Below are positions 34,642 through 45,850 of a DNA stretch of 52,111 nt, piece by piece; positions within the stretch are counted from its first letter, which is position 1; the number at the start of each line of letters is the position of its first letter. Made by a program: the position numbers and the translations under genes. The notes beneath the pieces are model-generated. The model did not search any database. It was given only the letters and a program-made list of their open reading frames with translations, and was not told the DNA's origin. Source of the stretch: Dentipellis sp. KUC8613 (lineage: Eukaryota; Basidiomycota; Agaricomycetes; Russulales; Hericiaceae); NCBI GenBank assembly GCA_002286715.1, contig NSJX01000103.1:1-52111 (forward strand), given 5' to 3'.

Positions 34642-35429
34642 GCTGGGCGAGTTGAAGTCTTTGGGTCGGCAGCTACGATCCAACAGTATAAGCATCCTGC
34701 CTGCGAGGCTTTCAGGGAGAAACTCACTGCAACTACGTTGTCGCACTAGATCCGGCTATAGAGAACAACGGAGGTCAGCATGTCATCCACGCAGCTCCCA
34801 TACCATCCAACGTCTTCCCAGCACCCGCTCTTTTCCAACCAACCGCGAAATTCTTCACAGAAGCAGCAGGAACACAGAAAACACACTCACGGAGCGAGAG
34901 GAATTGTGGGGCCTTGAGGGGATAGTCTTGACGTCGAACGGTACGTTCCTGCCTGGTGTCTACGACAACGACGAATAGAATTTGGCAAGTGCCGGCGGAG
35001 TCCGAAATGTACTTCCTTTTCCGGAAGATTTTGCGACTTTATTACGTAAATGGGGAATCGGTAGAAGCCGCGCCGACCCTCGTCCTCCTGAACCTCTACA
35101 TACTCAAGGCCCAATTTTTGCAAAACGTATCTGACGCTTTGGCAAGGCCTTCGAACCTGCTCTAAATTTTCTTGATTGACATAAAAATTCTGTAACCGCG
35201 CTGAAATGAGGAATCAAGCACTGTTTTAGGGCCCTTTCTATAGCCGTTTGCACTTCTCTGTCGGCGGGTAGGTCCCCAGAACTAGAAGTCTAGTGCTCAC
35301 ATACTCTCGTCACGGCTAATACGGTACAGGATCTATCTCAAACGAATATCTGTTCTCTCTGTCAGCCAAGCTTTCTGCCATCCCTACCCATCAGGTCGAC
35401 GTGTGATTCACGGCGACCCCAATGAGGCG
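34642..35429. other. eS10 promoter region and spacer
   Basis: About 0.8 kb upstream of eS10. A minus-strand open frame at 34887-35123 encodes a peptide I do not recognise and is probably leader or chance. No other feature is seen. Confidence 0.4.
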
Positions 35430-35660
35430 TGTCGTTGGATAAGGCTCAGTCTTTGCCAAAGCAGTAGTATCTACACCGGAACTTTGAGGCTAACGCATCC
35501 ATCTGCGACTGATACTATGACGACGACAGCCCATCGAAACCTGCGCCGGTGAACTCCAACGACGCTAACATGAGACCAAAAATGACCTTATGTTTTCTTT
35601 TATCATTGAACTGGACGACGACCTTCAACTTTGTTGATTGACGCATATAGGCACAAGGAC
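35430..35660 (+). pseudogene. Broken 5' fragment of the hydantoinase gene
   Basis: A degraded copy of the start of the gene at 36555. Upstream, GTCGTTGGATAAGGCTCAG matches GTCGTTTGATTAGGCTCAG near 36491. ATG at 35517 opens M-T-T-T-A-H-R-N-L-R-R then stop, against M-T-T-A-A-H-Q-N-R-N-L-R-I in the intact gene. After a gap, 35610-35660 matches intron 2 and the start of exon 3 (GCATATAGGCACAAGGACC against GCATAGGCACAAGACC at about 36798). It retains intron sequence, so it arose by DNA duplication and not by retroposition. Confidence 0.75.
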
Positions 35661-35987
35661 CTTTGTGAATGTACGTCGTCGCCCAGTCATACGCCACCAA
35701 TATTGACGAGTATATAACTATAGTTCATTCGTGGGTTCAAGCATGCTCTCCACTGAGAGAATAATATCTATTGCTCTCGCCGCACCTTTTTCACGGCTCC
35801 CGAGAAAGTAGGCAAGCTTTTCTAATGTGAACGTGCGTTATTGCCATTTTGAATGGTGTTTCTGGGGCCTGTCGGTTCTTGTGCAGACCTTCTTTAGCCC
35901 TGCGCTTCAACCAAGGCGGCTGGCTGTGTATCTTGTCATGTGATTATCTTTCCCGTCTACTCGTCTTGAGCTTCGCTGCTCATGCAG

Positions 35988-36170
35988 ACTAGCTCGCAGA
36001 CGACGACGTCTGTGCAGGCGAGATGCGGTGCAGCGGCCTCGTCCTTGTCCATCTCCCGAGACAGTTCACCCTTGGGCGCACGATCGCGCCCAATTTTGGT
36101 GACGTTATTCCTGGACTCTGCTAGGTGTGCTATTTCTCAGTATCGGAATGGCAAGGTCTCACGACGAATA
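35988..36170 (+). pseudogene. Relic of sphingomyelinase exon 2 and intron 2
   Basis: From CTAG/CTCGCAGACG the plus strand encodes LADDDVCAGEM-CSGL-L-H--RQFTLG and ends GLC-stop. It aligns with exon 2 of the sphingomyelinases (LADDDVCAGEMQRSGLILAH then RQFTIGG in copy B). The following 47 nt (GTGTGCTATTTCTCAGTATC...GACGAATAG) match intron 2 of copy B (GTGTGTTATTTCTCAATATT...GAAGAATAG) including both splice sites. No exon 3 follows. It is a DNA-level fragment in inverted orientation about 10.6 kb from copy B, closer to B than to A. Confidence 0.85.
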
Positions 36171-36554
36171 GTCTTCAATGGGAACAGTTCTTCTCAGAAC
36201 CATGCCAAGGGCATTGCGTAATTCTGTTTGCTGATTACTTGCGAACGCGATTCTCACGCAGTGTGCATCGTGATGCTTTCCCGATATTGTACCAGACGAG
36301 AACTTTGGGTACACAGGAGCACAGAATGTCTCCCCAAACCCAGATCATGAACCATGGCGTAGAGCATCGTCTAGTGATGTTCGGTAGATTTTCAGATTTT
36401 TTCAGATTGCCTGAATTTCGGATTTGGAAATGCGTTTTCCAGAAGCCAACGCAACGGGCTGTACAGGACGACCGATAAGCTTCAGACATGTCGTTTGATT
36501 AGGCTCAGTTCCCGCCTTCACGTCGTCTACCCTGCGACTCTGAGCACTGGTACT

Positions 36555-39500
36555 ATGACCACAGCGGCCCACCAAAACCGAAACTTACGCATTGGAGTCG
36601 ACGTTGGAGGGTAAATAGTAGTCTGAGGATACATCCTCTGCGACCTATTATGATCTTATCCTCAACTAATTGATAAACAGAACCAATACCGATGGGGTTC
36701 TGCTCAACTCCGAAAGGATTTTCGAGCTTGATCGTGGAATCGTGGCTTGGTATACTCCGTAGTTGTCAATGACGACCATTGTCTACATTGACCCATGCGC
36801 ATAGGCACAAGACCCCAACGACGGCAAATCCAAACGAAGGGATAGAAAACGTGATATCAGCCCTCTTCGAGAAGGCCCAGCTTGACGCATCGAGCGTCGC
36901 CAGTGTAACTATCGGGACTACGGTACGCGGCCAACTGCATTTCAGTCGATCCTTCATGGCATGACTAATCAAATCCAGCATTTTATCAATGCAGTCTTGG
37001 AGAAAGATCGCAGCCGCTTGGCACCGGTCGCCGTCCTACGTCTATGTGGTCCCTTCACGCACGAAGTGGCGCCTGGTCTCGATTGGCCCGAAGACTTGCG
37101 CGGGCTCATATGTAGATATTGTGCATTCTTGAAGGGAGGCCTGGAGGTCGACGGGCACCTGATCAGCCAGCTGGACGAAGAAGAAATAGCTCGGGAGGCT
37201 CTCGCCATAAAGTCTATGGGTATCAAAGCCATCGTCATCAACAGTATCTTTTCACCCGCGGACGTAGAAGAGCAACAAGAAGAGAAAGCACGGGATATCG
37301 TGCAGAGGCATTATCCTGAGGCAGACGCTGTCATCTCCAAAGAAGGTACGTATCAGTGGCGCACATGTGGTCAAAATCTTCATCCTAAATTGATGCGCAG
37401 TTGCAAACCTCGGTTTTGTGGAGCGAGAAAACGCCGCCATACTGAACGCTTCAATACTGACTTTCGCTCGAAAGACTATCAACGCCTTCCGCCGTGCGAC
37501 AACTGGCCGCCTGAAGCTCACCTGCCCCATCTTCCTGACGCAGAATGACGGCACCATTCTTCCGGCCCACAACGCTGCGCGGCTCCCTATCCGTACTTTC
37601 GCGAGCGGCCCGACCAATTCTATGTGCGGAGCGCGGTTTCTCGCACAATCGGAGTACAAGGAGGCACTCTTGGTGGTGGATATCGGAGGCACCTCGACGG
37701 ATGTAGGTATGCTCTTGCCTTCAGGGTTCCCGAGGCAAGCGGCGGCTATTACGGAACTGGCCGGTATTCGTATGAACTTCTCGTTCCCGGACGTCAAGAG
37801 GTGAGTTCAATAACTACTGCATGCTTTAGCCACTACTCATGAGTATTCAGCATCGCGTTAGGAGGTGGCTCTATCGTCCGCAAGTCGGACAAAGGCTTGA
37901 CTATTGGCCCAGATTCGGTTGGATATCAAATACAAGAGAAGGCCTTAGTGTTCGGCGGCGACATCCCTACCACTACTGATTACGCCGTAGCCCAGACCGA
38001 AGGCAGTCACATCGGGGATCGTACTCGTGTTAAGGGCATCATTGGTGACATTGATGACTTTAATGCTACGATCAAACAGAAGTTGGAGGGCATTATTGAT
38101 CGGATGAAAACCTCTGCAGATGATATCTCTGTTCTGCTGGTCGGCGGGGGTGCTGTGATCGCCCCGGACAAGCTCAACGGTGCTAGCCGTGTCATCAAGC
38201 CAGAGTACGCGGGGGTGGCCAACGCTATCGGTGCAGGTAGACCACTACACTTCTGCATCGCAAGTACTTTCTGACGGCCCTTCAGCCATTGCCCGAGTAT
38301 CAGGCGTCATCGATACCGTCGTCTCTACGGCTGGTAAGCCGATGGCCACCGTGATGGCCGAAACGTCGCAGATTGCGGTCGAAAGAGCAGTGTCGAACGG
38401 CGCAAAAAGAGATACGGTCACCGTGGTTGAGCAGGAAGCATTTCCTTTGCCAGTAAGTCAGGTCCAACGGCATGTGGATATACGATTCGCCTAACGAATC
38501 CTTCTCCTCCTGGCAGTACATCGCAAACAAAAGCCGAATTATCGTCAAAGCTGTCGGTGACTATGACTTTACTGCTAATTCCACCTTTAACACCGAACCC
38601 ACCGAGGGTGACGTCGAAGACGATATACCCTCCTCCAAGAATCCTACACAAATCACACTATCAGTGTCTCCTACGGTCGACCTAGACACTTACAAGCCAA
38701 AGGTTATCGGACGCGAGTGGTTCATCTCAGAGATTGACCTTGAATGGATCTCCTGCGGATGCTACATCCTCGGCACTGGAGGCGGAGGGACCCCGTATCC
38801 ACACTTCATTCGCTTGCGCGATATGCTTAGAAAGGGCGCGGTCGTGCGAGTCATAGATCCGTCTGATCTGTCTGACTCTGCCGCCGTCGCATGTGGAGGT
38901 GGGCGTCGTTTGCTTGACGCTCTCTTTTCAAACTGATAGCAGTGCATTCTTCAGGATACATGGGATCCCCGACCGTGAGCATGGAAAAGCTTTCCGGGGG
39001 CGAGTAAGTCACTATTTTACGTTGTTTCTCGCGTACCTCACACCTCTGCAAGGATCGTGGAAGCGCAAACTGCTCTATATGACTATCTCCAATTCAAGCC
39101 CGATGCTGTTCTTTCGCTCGAGATCGGTGGTGGAAATGGCATACAAGGTACGTCCTCCCCAAGAAGTTCAATGTCTGCGGCTTATCTTGCAATACAGGGC
39201 TCATCCTTGGTGCATCCACTAACATGGATATCCCCGTTCTCGATGGCGACTGGATGGGTCGCGCCTATCCCACCGCACACCAGGTCAAGCTCGTCTCATG
39301 TCTCATCAATTCCTGCGATCCCTGACCCCGTGTTTGTAGATCACACCTGCAATATACGAGTCGGGCGCGCTTTCTCTCCCGACCGTCATGGCTGACGGCA
39401 ACGGCAACCAGCTACTCTTCCTCCGCGCCACGAGCGAAGAGATGATCGAGCGTGCGCTGCGCGCCGCGCTCAGCGAAATGGGCTCACACGTTGCGCTCGC

Positions 39501-40156
39501 ACGGGGGCCGTATCCTGGCGTAAAGACGAAGCGGTACATCGTCGAGAATACGATGTCCCTGGCATGGCGCATCGGCCGTGCGGTGGGTATGTGTCGCGCA
39601 AGAGGACGCATCGACGACGTCGCGAATGTGATCATTGGCGAGGTGGGTGGCGAGAAGTCCGCGAAGCTGCTGTTTAAGGGCAAAATCGTCGGCGTGGAGA
39701 GGCGGCTCGTTAAGGGGCATTCGTATGGAGAAGTCATAATTGAGGCCATGGACGTCAATGGCACGGGCCACGTCGAGCACCGGGGCAAGATGAAAATCCC
39801 ATTCAAGAATGAGAACATCTACTGTTTCGTGGAAAATGAAGATGGCAAAGAAGAGGTGCCTTTCTTATTTTTTCTTATTTTATAGGCTTCACCAAATATA
39901 ATCGATTTTATAGGTCATTGCCGCCGTACCAGATCTCATCTGTGTCATCGACGCGCAGAATGGAGAAGCCCTGGGCACTCCGGAGTATCGCTACGGTCTC
40001 TTTGTCCTCGTCATTGGGATCACAGGCTCCCCGCGCTGGACATCAACCCCCGCAGGGATCGCGCTTGGTGGCCCTCGGGCGTTCGACATGGACATCGACT
40101 ACAAACCCTTAGGCATATTCGCAAAACCTAGGAGCGTGATTGAGGAGTTCTCATAA
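36555..40156 (+). CDS. Hydantoinase/oxoprolinase-DUF917 fusion protein
   Basis: An ATP-dependent ring-opening amidohydrolase-type protein of 977 aa in 13 exons (36555-36610, 36681-36749, 36805-36922, 36979-37345, 37401-37800, 37851-38236, 38286-38452, 38517-38898, 38955-39003, 39053-39147, 39198-39283, 39340-39855, 39914-40156). The N-terminal half is hydantoinase A/oxoprolinase: actin-like phosphate loops RIGVDVGGTNTDGVLL (about 11-26) and LLVVDIGGTSTDVGML, plus GPTNSMCGARFL and IALGGGSIV. From about residue 588 the DUF917 domain begins (DLEWISCGCYILGTGGGGTP) and runs to the end (TVMADGNGN, GKMKIPFKNEN, PDLICVIDAQNGEALGT). The substrate is unknown: hydantoin, oxoproline or a related cyclic amide. 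No targeting signal is seen. It is probably cytosolic. Confidence 0.9.
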
Positions 40157-40385
40157 GTGAGGGGCGACGGATGACTTGGAATCGAAGGCGGATATAGCGT
40201 CGTGGCTGTAATGGACTGAAGAAAGTACGTAGAAACATTGCCTGAGCTTTGCTGCCCAATTCTTCTGCCTTTACTGGGAAAAAGTCGAACCGAAGTGTTC
40301 AGCGTAACAGCAACTCTATATAGATGCGCGTAGCGCGCATGGAAACAAAAAGTACATGATTACTATGAGCATTCCTTCCGGGCCC
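40157..40385. other. Convergent intergenic spacer
   Basis: 229 bp between the stop codons of the hydantoinase-DUF917 gene (plus) and the ULD gene (minus). Nothing else is seen. Confidence 0.5.
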
Positions 40386-41883
40386 TCATGCAGATATGGG
40401 TGAAGGGATTCTCCGATAGGGAAGTCGTCGGCGGGAAGCAGAGGATGCTGTCGCATTTGCAGATGGCGGTCGAGGTGACATCCAATTGACAACGCGTATA
40501 CGGCGCAAAACATGGAGGCCACTGGCCTCCCGGGCAGCAAGAGTTGTGTCTTGGACCTCAGGCGACACAATCTCGTCATGGGCGGACTTTCCAGTAGGAG
40601 TCCTGTTCTGCTGGACCACGCTGAACGTGCTGAAGAACCATATCTGGCAGCGCGCACTGCGAGAGGGTAGTAGGATTATCAGTGGCACTTTGAACTCGTG
40701 AAGGGAAGAACACGCACCATGTCAACCCTCCACGATGAGGCGCCTCCTTTTGATTGTCATGGCGACAATTTGGGCAGACGAAGTGAGTCCTCGAGAACTT
40801 CCGTTCCTTCCCCTCGTATTGCTGCCATATGATCACGTCCATGTTGAGTGTGGATCCCGGCTGTATCAGTGTTGCCCAATTAGTATCTAGGAGTGGTTCG
40901 TCGACACGACCAACGTCGGAGGCCCGCGTTATAACAAAATCCCCGCGCTCAACATGGTTCGTTCCTGGGCGATTCTTGGAGTAAATGCGGAGGATATCTA
41001 TGAAGGTCTGAAGGTTTGCGGATGTGATCCTGGCTCAGTAATTGAGAATGTGTGAACTCGTGCCGACCTTGCGAGATAGACATAGTTCAATGGGGAAGCG
41101 GGCGGATTGGCCCCAGGCGTCGGTGAGAACGACAGGTTGTTGCAGTGGAGTGAGGCCGCCCTCCCATGGGTATCCGAGGGCGTTCGGAAGAGTTTTGAGG
41201 GAGCGCTGGATGTCCCCGAGTACCGAGCTCTGCTCTCTGGAGACCGAATGAACTGTATCACTATGACGTACTAGAGAAGACGATCGACACTCACCCTAAT
41301 ATGACAGGCAGATCCTTGACAGAGCGATCGACATTCGCGAGCGTGTCCTTGTGCTCTGCCGACTCCCACCTTCTCTGCATCAGCAAACAAGCCTCTGGGT
41401 GTATTAACCGAAAGCGCCCGACCTTGACTGAAGGGAAAGCAGAATATGCATGACCTCCACCTGATCCATCACCCGCCTCCGCAGATCCTGCAGCTCGGCC
41501 TTCTTGAACAACGCCCACCCGACCTTCCTCCACGAATCCCGCATCATGCTCCCCGATCCACCCCGCTTCAAGCACGCCTTATACCTGCCAATCCTCCCCT
41601 CTACATCGCACAGGAGCTCAAAGCTCGTCTGCAGCGCCTGCCGATGCGCATTCGCAACCGTCGGCGGGACGCCGCCCCGCCCAGCAGGCTTGTAGACGGG
41701 AGTGTGGAACGCATGCTCCACCGCGTCCAGGATGTCCGCGAAGACGTCGAGGTCCCGGATGAGCGCCTGATACTCGGCCGACGAGCCCGTGGAGTCGCAG
41801 AGCGCCCGCCGCACTTGGTCCAGCAGCTGCACGACCGCGATGATGTCTCCGACGGAACCAAAGGTGAACGCGACGATGGGCAT
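40386..41883 (-). CDS. Ubiquitin-like (ULD) domain protein
   Basis: A fungal protein of the type with an N-terminal helical module and a ubiquitin-like domain (ULD_2-like). The ATG at 41883 gives MPIVAFTFGSVGDIIAVVQL, the usual start; an in-frame ATG at 41931 adds 16 residues. The helical part contains SSAEYQALIRDLDVFADILD and MMRDSWRKVGWALFKKAEL. After introns, TPLQQPVVLTDAWGQ and FPIELCLSRK-TFIDILRIYS begin the ULD. NHVERGDFVI and STLNMDVIIWQQ follow, then a Cys pair (CPNCRHDNQKE) and GGLTWC. The last exon and stop (40386) are least certain because the C-terminal tail is low-complexity. The role is unknown; similar N-terminal modules occur on fungal STAND-type signalling proteins. Confidence 0.72.
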
Positions 41884-42501
41884 GGAAGGGGCAGGCGGGA
41901 CTACGTAGGGGGCTTGGGAGGAAACCCACACGAGTCACTTATCGAGGAGTCGCCTGGGTGTATGGCGATGCTATACGGGAGGAGGCTTCTTCTGATGCTG
42001 CGTCGTCCAGATGCTCATGTGGTATGAGGGCCGCAGGGCCGCACAGGACTTCTAGCACATCACGGCCACGGTTTTTGCTGCGCAGGGAGGTGGTCACAGC
42101 TTCTATCCTGCCATGATCAATTCAGAGCGTTATCGCATCGCGATGTCAATCGGATCCCCTGCAAGCCATTCGCGTACGAAACTGAGGTTGTCCAAGTGCC
42201 CACAATATTCGGAACGTACAGGAAGAAGTCATAGGAACACTCACAGAGATGCGGTGCAGGTGTGGCATCTGTTGTCCTCAAGACTAGTAGGCAAGCTGCT
42301 GTATGTGGTGCTCGACTATAAACATCGCGGGACACTTTAGGTTGACGCCTTGGCGGTAGTCGATGTGCATACACAATGCTTGGGTCTTTGATCAAAACAT
42401 CCTGCATAATAAGCGATAAAAACACACGTATAGTCCTTATACACTTCTTCCGTTGGTATTACCTTCTCGCCCACCTCGCATCAAACATCGTCCGTCACGC
42501 A
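41884..42501. other. Intergenic, ULD gene promoter side
   Basis: 618 bp between the ULD gene start and the galactokinase stop, both on the minus strand. No supported gene, RNA or repeat is seen. Confidence 0.5.
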
Positions 42502-44496
42502 TCACTCCGTAAACTCATACACTAACAACCGACCCATCAGCATCCACAACGCCAAACAAACCGAAAACAACACATATACGCACCGCACGCGCCATTACTC
42601 GGCTTGGTCGCAAACACGATCTCCTTGATATCCTCGTCGCCGATATCCTTGTACGCGGGGTACGTCGCGCGCAGCTGCTTAATAAACCCCTCCACGCGGT
42701 CCTCCGGGACAAGCGACACCGTGCACCCGCCCCACCCCGCGCCTGCCCTCACACACATCAGCACGCGCGCCCGCAGCACCATCAACAAGGACGCCACGCA
42801 CCAGTAACACGGCTGCCATACGCGCCCGCGTCGCGCGCGAGCCGCGCGAGCAGGTCGAGCTCCGGGCACGAGCACTCGCAGAGCGTGCTGCAGCTCTCCA
42901 TCGACGCGTCCATGAGCGTGCCGAGCTCCCGGAGCGCCGTCTCGTGCGCGCGCGCGCCGGCGTCCGCCGCCGCGCGCTGGCAGACCGCGCGGAAGTCGAG
43001 CACGCGGAGGGCCTCGGAGAGGACGTGCTTCGTGCGCTTGTGCAGCTGGAAGTATGTTGCTTCGACTGAGCGCGCAGTGAGCCCAGTCAATGCGTGAGCT
43101 AGCAGGTAAGTGAAGGGCGTACCGTCGATCCAGCTGAGATAGACCTCGTGAAAGTCGGCGGCGCCCAGCCCGCTGCGCGCGACCATCTCGACCATCGTCA
43201 GCCCTTCCTCATCCGGTCGCCCGGACTTGAGCGCTTCCGCACCCGCAAGGGCCTTGCCGAGCGCAGCGCGCAGGCTAGCAATGCCCTCCTCGCTCTCGTC
43301 CCACCCTGCCTCGGGCTCACCACCTAGCCGGCCAACGACCTCGCGCAGCGTGACACGCTCCTTAGGGCCCACGCGGACGCCGAGGGAGTGCGCCAGCGCG
43401 CGGGCGCCGGAGAGCGTCTCGACGACGCGGAGGTTGTAGCGCGTGCGCGCGTGCACGGCCTTCTCGGATGTGACGAGGGAGTTGGCGAGGATGAAGACGG
43501 CGTGGGAGGGGAGCGGGATTGGGGAGGCGGAGAGCTTGGGGAAGAAGGAGACGTAGAGGGCCGAGGCGGGGGTGGAGATCACGGAAGCGGCCTGGTCCAT
43601 GCTGGGAAAGAGGTATCAGTGAAAGTGAAAGTGGATTGAAAAATATGGACACGTACCCGCCGCTGTTGACGCCGACGCGCTTCTCATTCTCCATGGCCAT
43701 CTCTGTGAGAGTGCCTTTAGTTACGCCATTGAGCTTCCCATTAACAGCAAGGAAGACGAGCGTCGATGCGACGACCATCGCGGCCGATGATGAGAGGCCG
43801 GAGCCAGCAGGCACAGTTCCGGTCACGAGCATGTCAACGGGGACAGGTGCGGGGGCGATCTCGCTCTCGGCGGCTTCGGTGAGAGGGAAAAAGCGGTTGA
43901 GAACACCCTATGGACGGTGAGCACGTAGTCTCGAGATAACAGGACGATACACACATAGTAACCTGCTTTTACGTAGCTCTCCCAGTGAAGCTCACGTCTA
44001 TTTATGGCGAGATCCCACTCTTTCAGGTGCACTCGGTCCTCCGAGACAGAGTCGCGGCGCATGGGTGCGAACGAGCGCGGCTCATACTGGGGTTGTAAGT
44101 TGTGTGCGTGAACATGTCCAGGACTAGGAATTGAGGTCGACTGCGGGGCGCACGCGATGAGGATGTCGGGCTCGATCGCGGCGGGGAGGACGCCGAATAG
44201 CGCGTAGTCGATGTGCTCCCCGATCAAACTGGCGATCGTCAGCGACTTTAGACCATGCAACGGCCGGAGTGGAGACCTACTTGACGCGTCCGGGGGCGCG
44301 TGCAATGTATGCAGGTTTGCGGCCAAAATGCTTCTCAAACGCCTCGGCGAGATTGTTCCATCGCACACTGTATCAGCTTGTTAGTTCGATGAAGCAGACT
44401 GCGAGGTAGTACGCACGCGTGGGTGGCTGCGTTCCCGAGATCGGAATAAAGCTTGTCGAGAGAGGTATATATCGGAATAGGTTCTTGTGCAGCCAT
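42502..44496 (-). CDS. GAL1: Galactokinase
   Basis: Phosphorylates galactose to galactose 1-phosphate with ATP, the first committed step of the Leloir pathway. Eight exons (44496-44417, 44367-44281, 44228-43955, 43907-43657, 43601-43123, 43065-42802, 42742-42584, 42521-42502) give 537 aa, normal for fungal galactokinase. GHMP-kinase motifs are intact: APGRVNLIGEHIDY (about 52-63; the junction lies within Asn), PAGSGLSSSAAM (about 180-191, phosphate-binding) and GAGWGGCTVSLV (about 478). RVGVNSGGMDQA is the substrate-binding segment. The last exon is 20 nt and adds the end of VYEFTE. The start is fixed by MAAQEPIPIYTSL. A tight 51-nt intron separates exons 5 and 6 only if the GTACGCCC donor is used. 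Confidence 0.95.
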
Positions 44497-45850
44497 GGAG
44501 AGTGGTAGATGGGAGGAGGAAGATGGAGAAAGAGCAAGGAGAAGGGACCATATGTTTATTTGAGAGCAGCAGACGAGTGACCTCATCGGTCTCCGCCCGG
44601 GCCGCAGGCCAGATCTGATCGAGATCGCGTGCGATATGTTTTGTTGCTCCCGAGCCTCGACCTCTTGCTCTCGCCCTCCTCATCCACATGCACATATCCC
44701 TCAACCAGCTCCAGCGGACTCGGGGTTGGCTATGATTCCCCTGCTGACCTGCGAACGAGCGGCCAAGTAACCCTTGGCGCAGCCCTAGCGGCGTCTAGGC
44801 TTACTCTGTCACCCAGCGCCCGACACTGGCAACCACATAGCTACGACAACGAAGTCCCCCAACATTATTTCTTGTGTTGAAACTGTCCTGTGTCCATTTC
44901 CTTTGGATTTCAATGTATCCTCGTGGGACCTCATCCATATTGGAGTAGCTTGACATGGGCTTTCTCCGGATTCTGACCACATATCTTGCTCATATCGCGC
45001 ACTCCGTAACGTCCAGGGATGAGCTAGGACAGCGTATCCCCGGGCTGGTGCACGCGAAATTCCTCTTTGTGTTGTCCTTGATATCTGTCTGAGGCGACAC
45101 GGATTGACACTCGCGTGGTATTTGACTGCACAGGCTACGAGCGCCGTATGTAGCAGGCTGCATCGCTACATCCATTCTATCAGCTTACCCTTGTGGTTCC
45201 AGAAGCACTAGAGGGATATAAAACGAACCCGGCAATAGTCCTATTCTCTTTCTGTCTCGTTACCCCGTTGTCGTCACCAGTTCTCTTCTGCCTGCGCAAG
45301 AGCCAATATACACTGCAGGCGGTCGCCACAGGCTCGTCAGTCTCCTGGACGAAAAACAGTCCATTCACCCACATATAGGAGCATACCTCGGCACAAGACC
45401 ATCGATGAATCCCTTTCGAGTCAAGGGACGTCAGCGACACGGTCGCCGGTTTGACAGCCATAGCCACGTCTACCCTCAAGGCCCTCGTACAATGTAGTGA
45501 TGATGCACCGCGTTTATCAGAAAGGAATGCTACTAAGCGGGATCAGAGGATAGGATGGAAGAAATAAGATGTCTTGTCAATGACATGGTGGATAGTGGCG
45601 AAGCTTCCGGTACGTGGCGAGGACTTGCATTTCAATCTCTACATTCACGTGATCGCGTATCCCAGTATACACTTTTGCTACAAAAACTACGAATACACAC
45701 AAAGGTCCGATCTATTTCACAACAACGTTGCAGTAAGGAATATTCACTTGTTGAGGGCAGCCGTGAAGAACTCGGTTTGCGCCAAGCTACAGCAGAGATC
45801 ACCAGTAAGCACCAGCCAACCGACTTACGTCGAGAATCTAGTAGTACTTA
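44497..45850. other. 1.35-kb intergenic region
   Basis: Between the galactokinase start and the TPR-protein stop, both on the minus strand. A plus-strand TATA-like GATATAAAACG lies at about 45210 with no convincing gene after it. Minus-strand frames at 44990-45175 and 45180-45479 are unremarkable. It probably holds the galactokinase promoter. Confidence 0.4.

Noticed and set aside
34887..35123. 78-codon minus-strand frame upstream of eS10
   Set aside because: No recognisable motif and no clear splice partners; most likely eS10 leader or promoter sequence.
43362..43832. Galactokinase exon reading on into an Arg/Pro-rich tail
   Set aside because: A GTACGTG donor after 43657 and acceptor before 43601 restore NSGGMDQAASVIS, so the tail is intron read-through.
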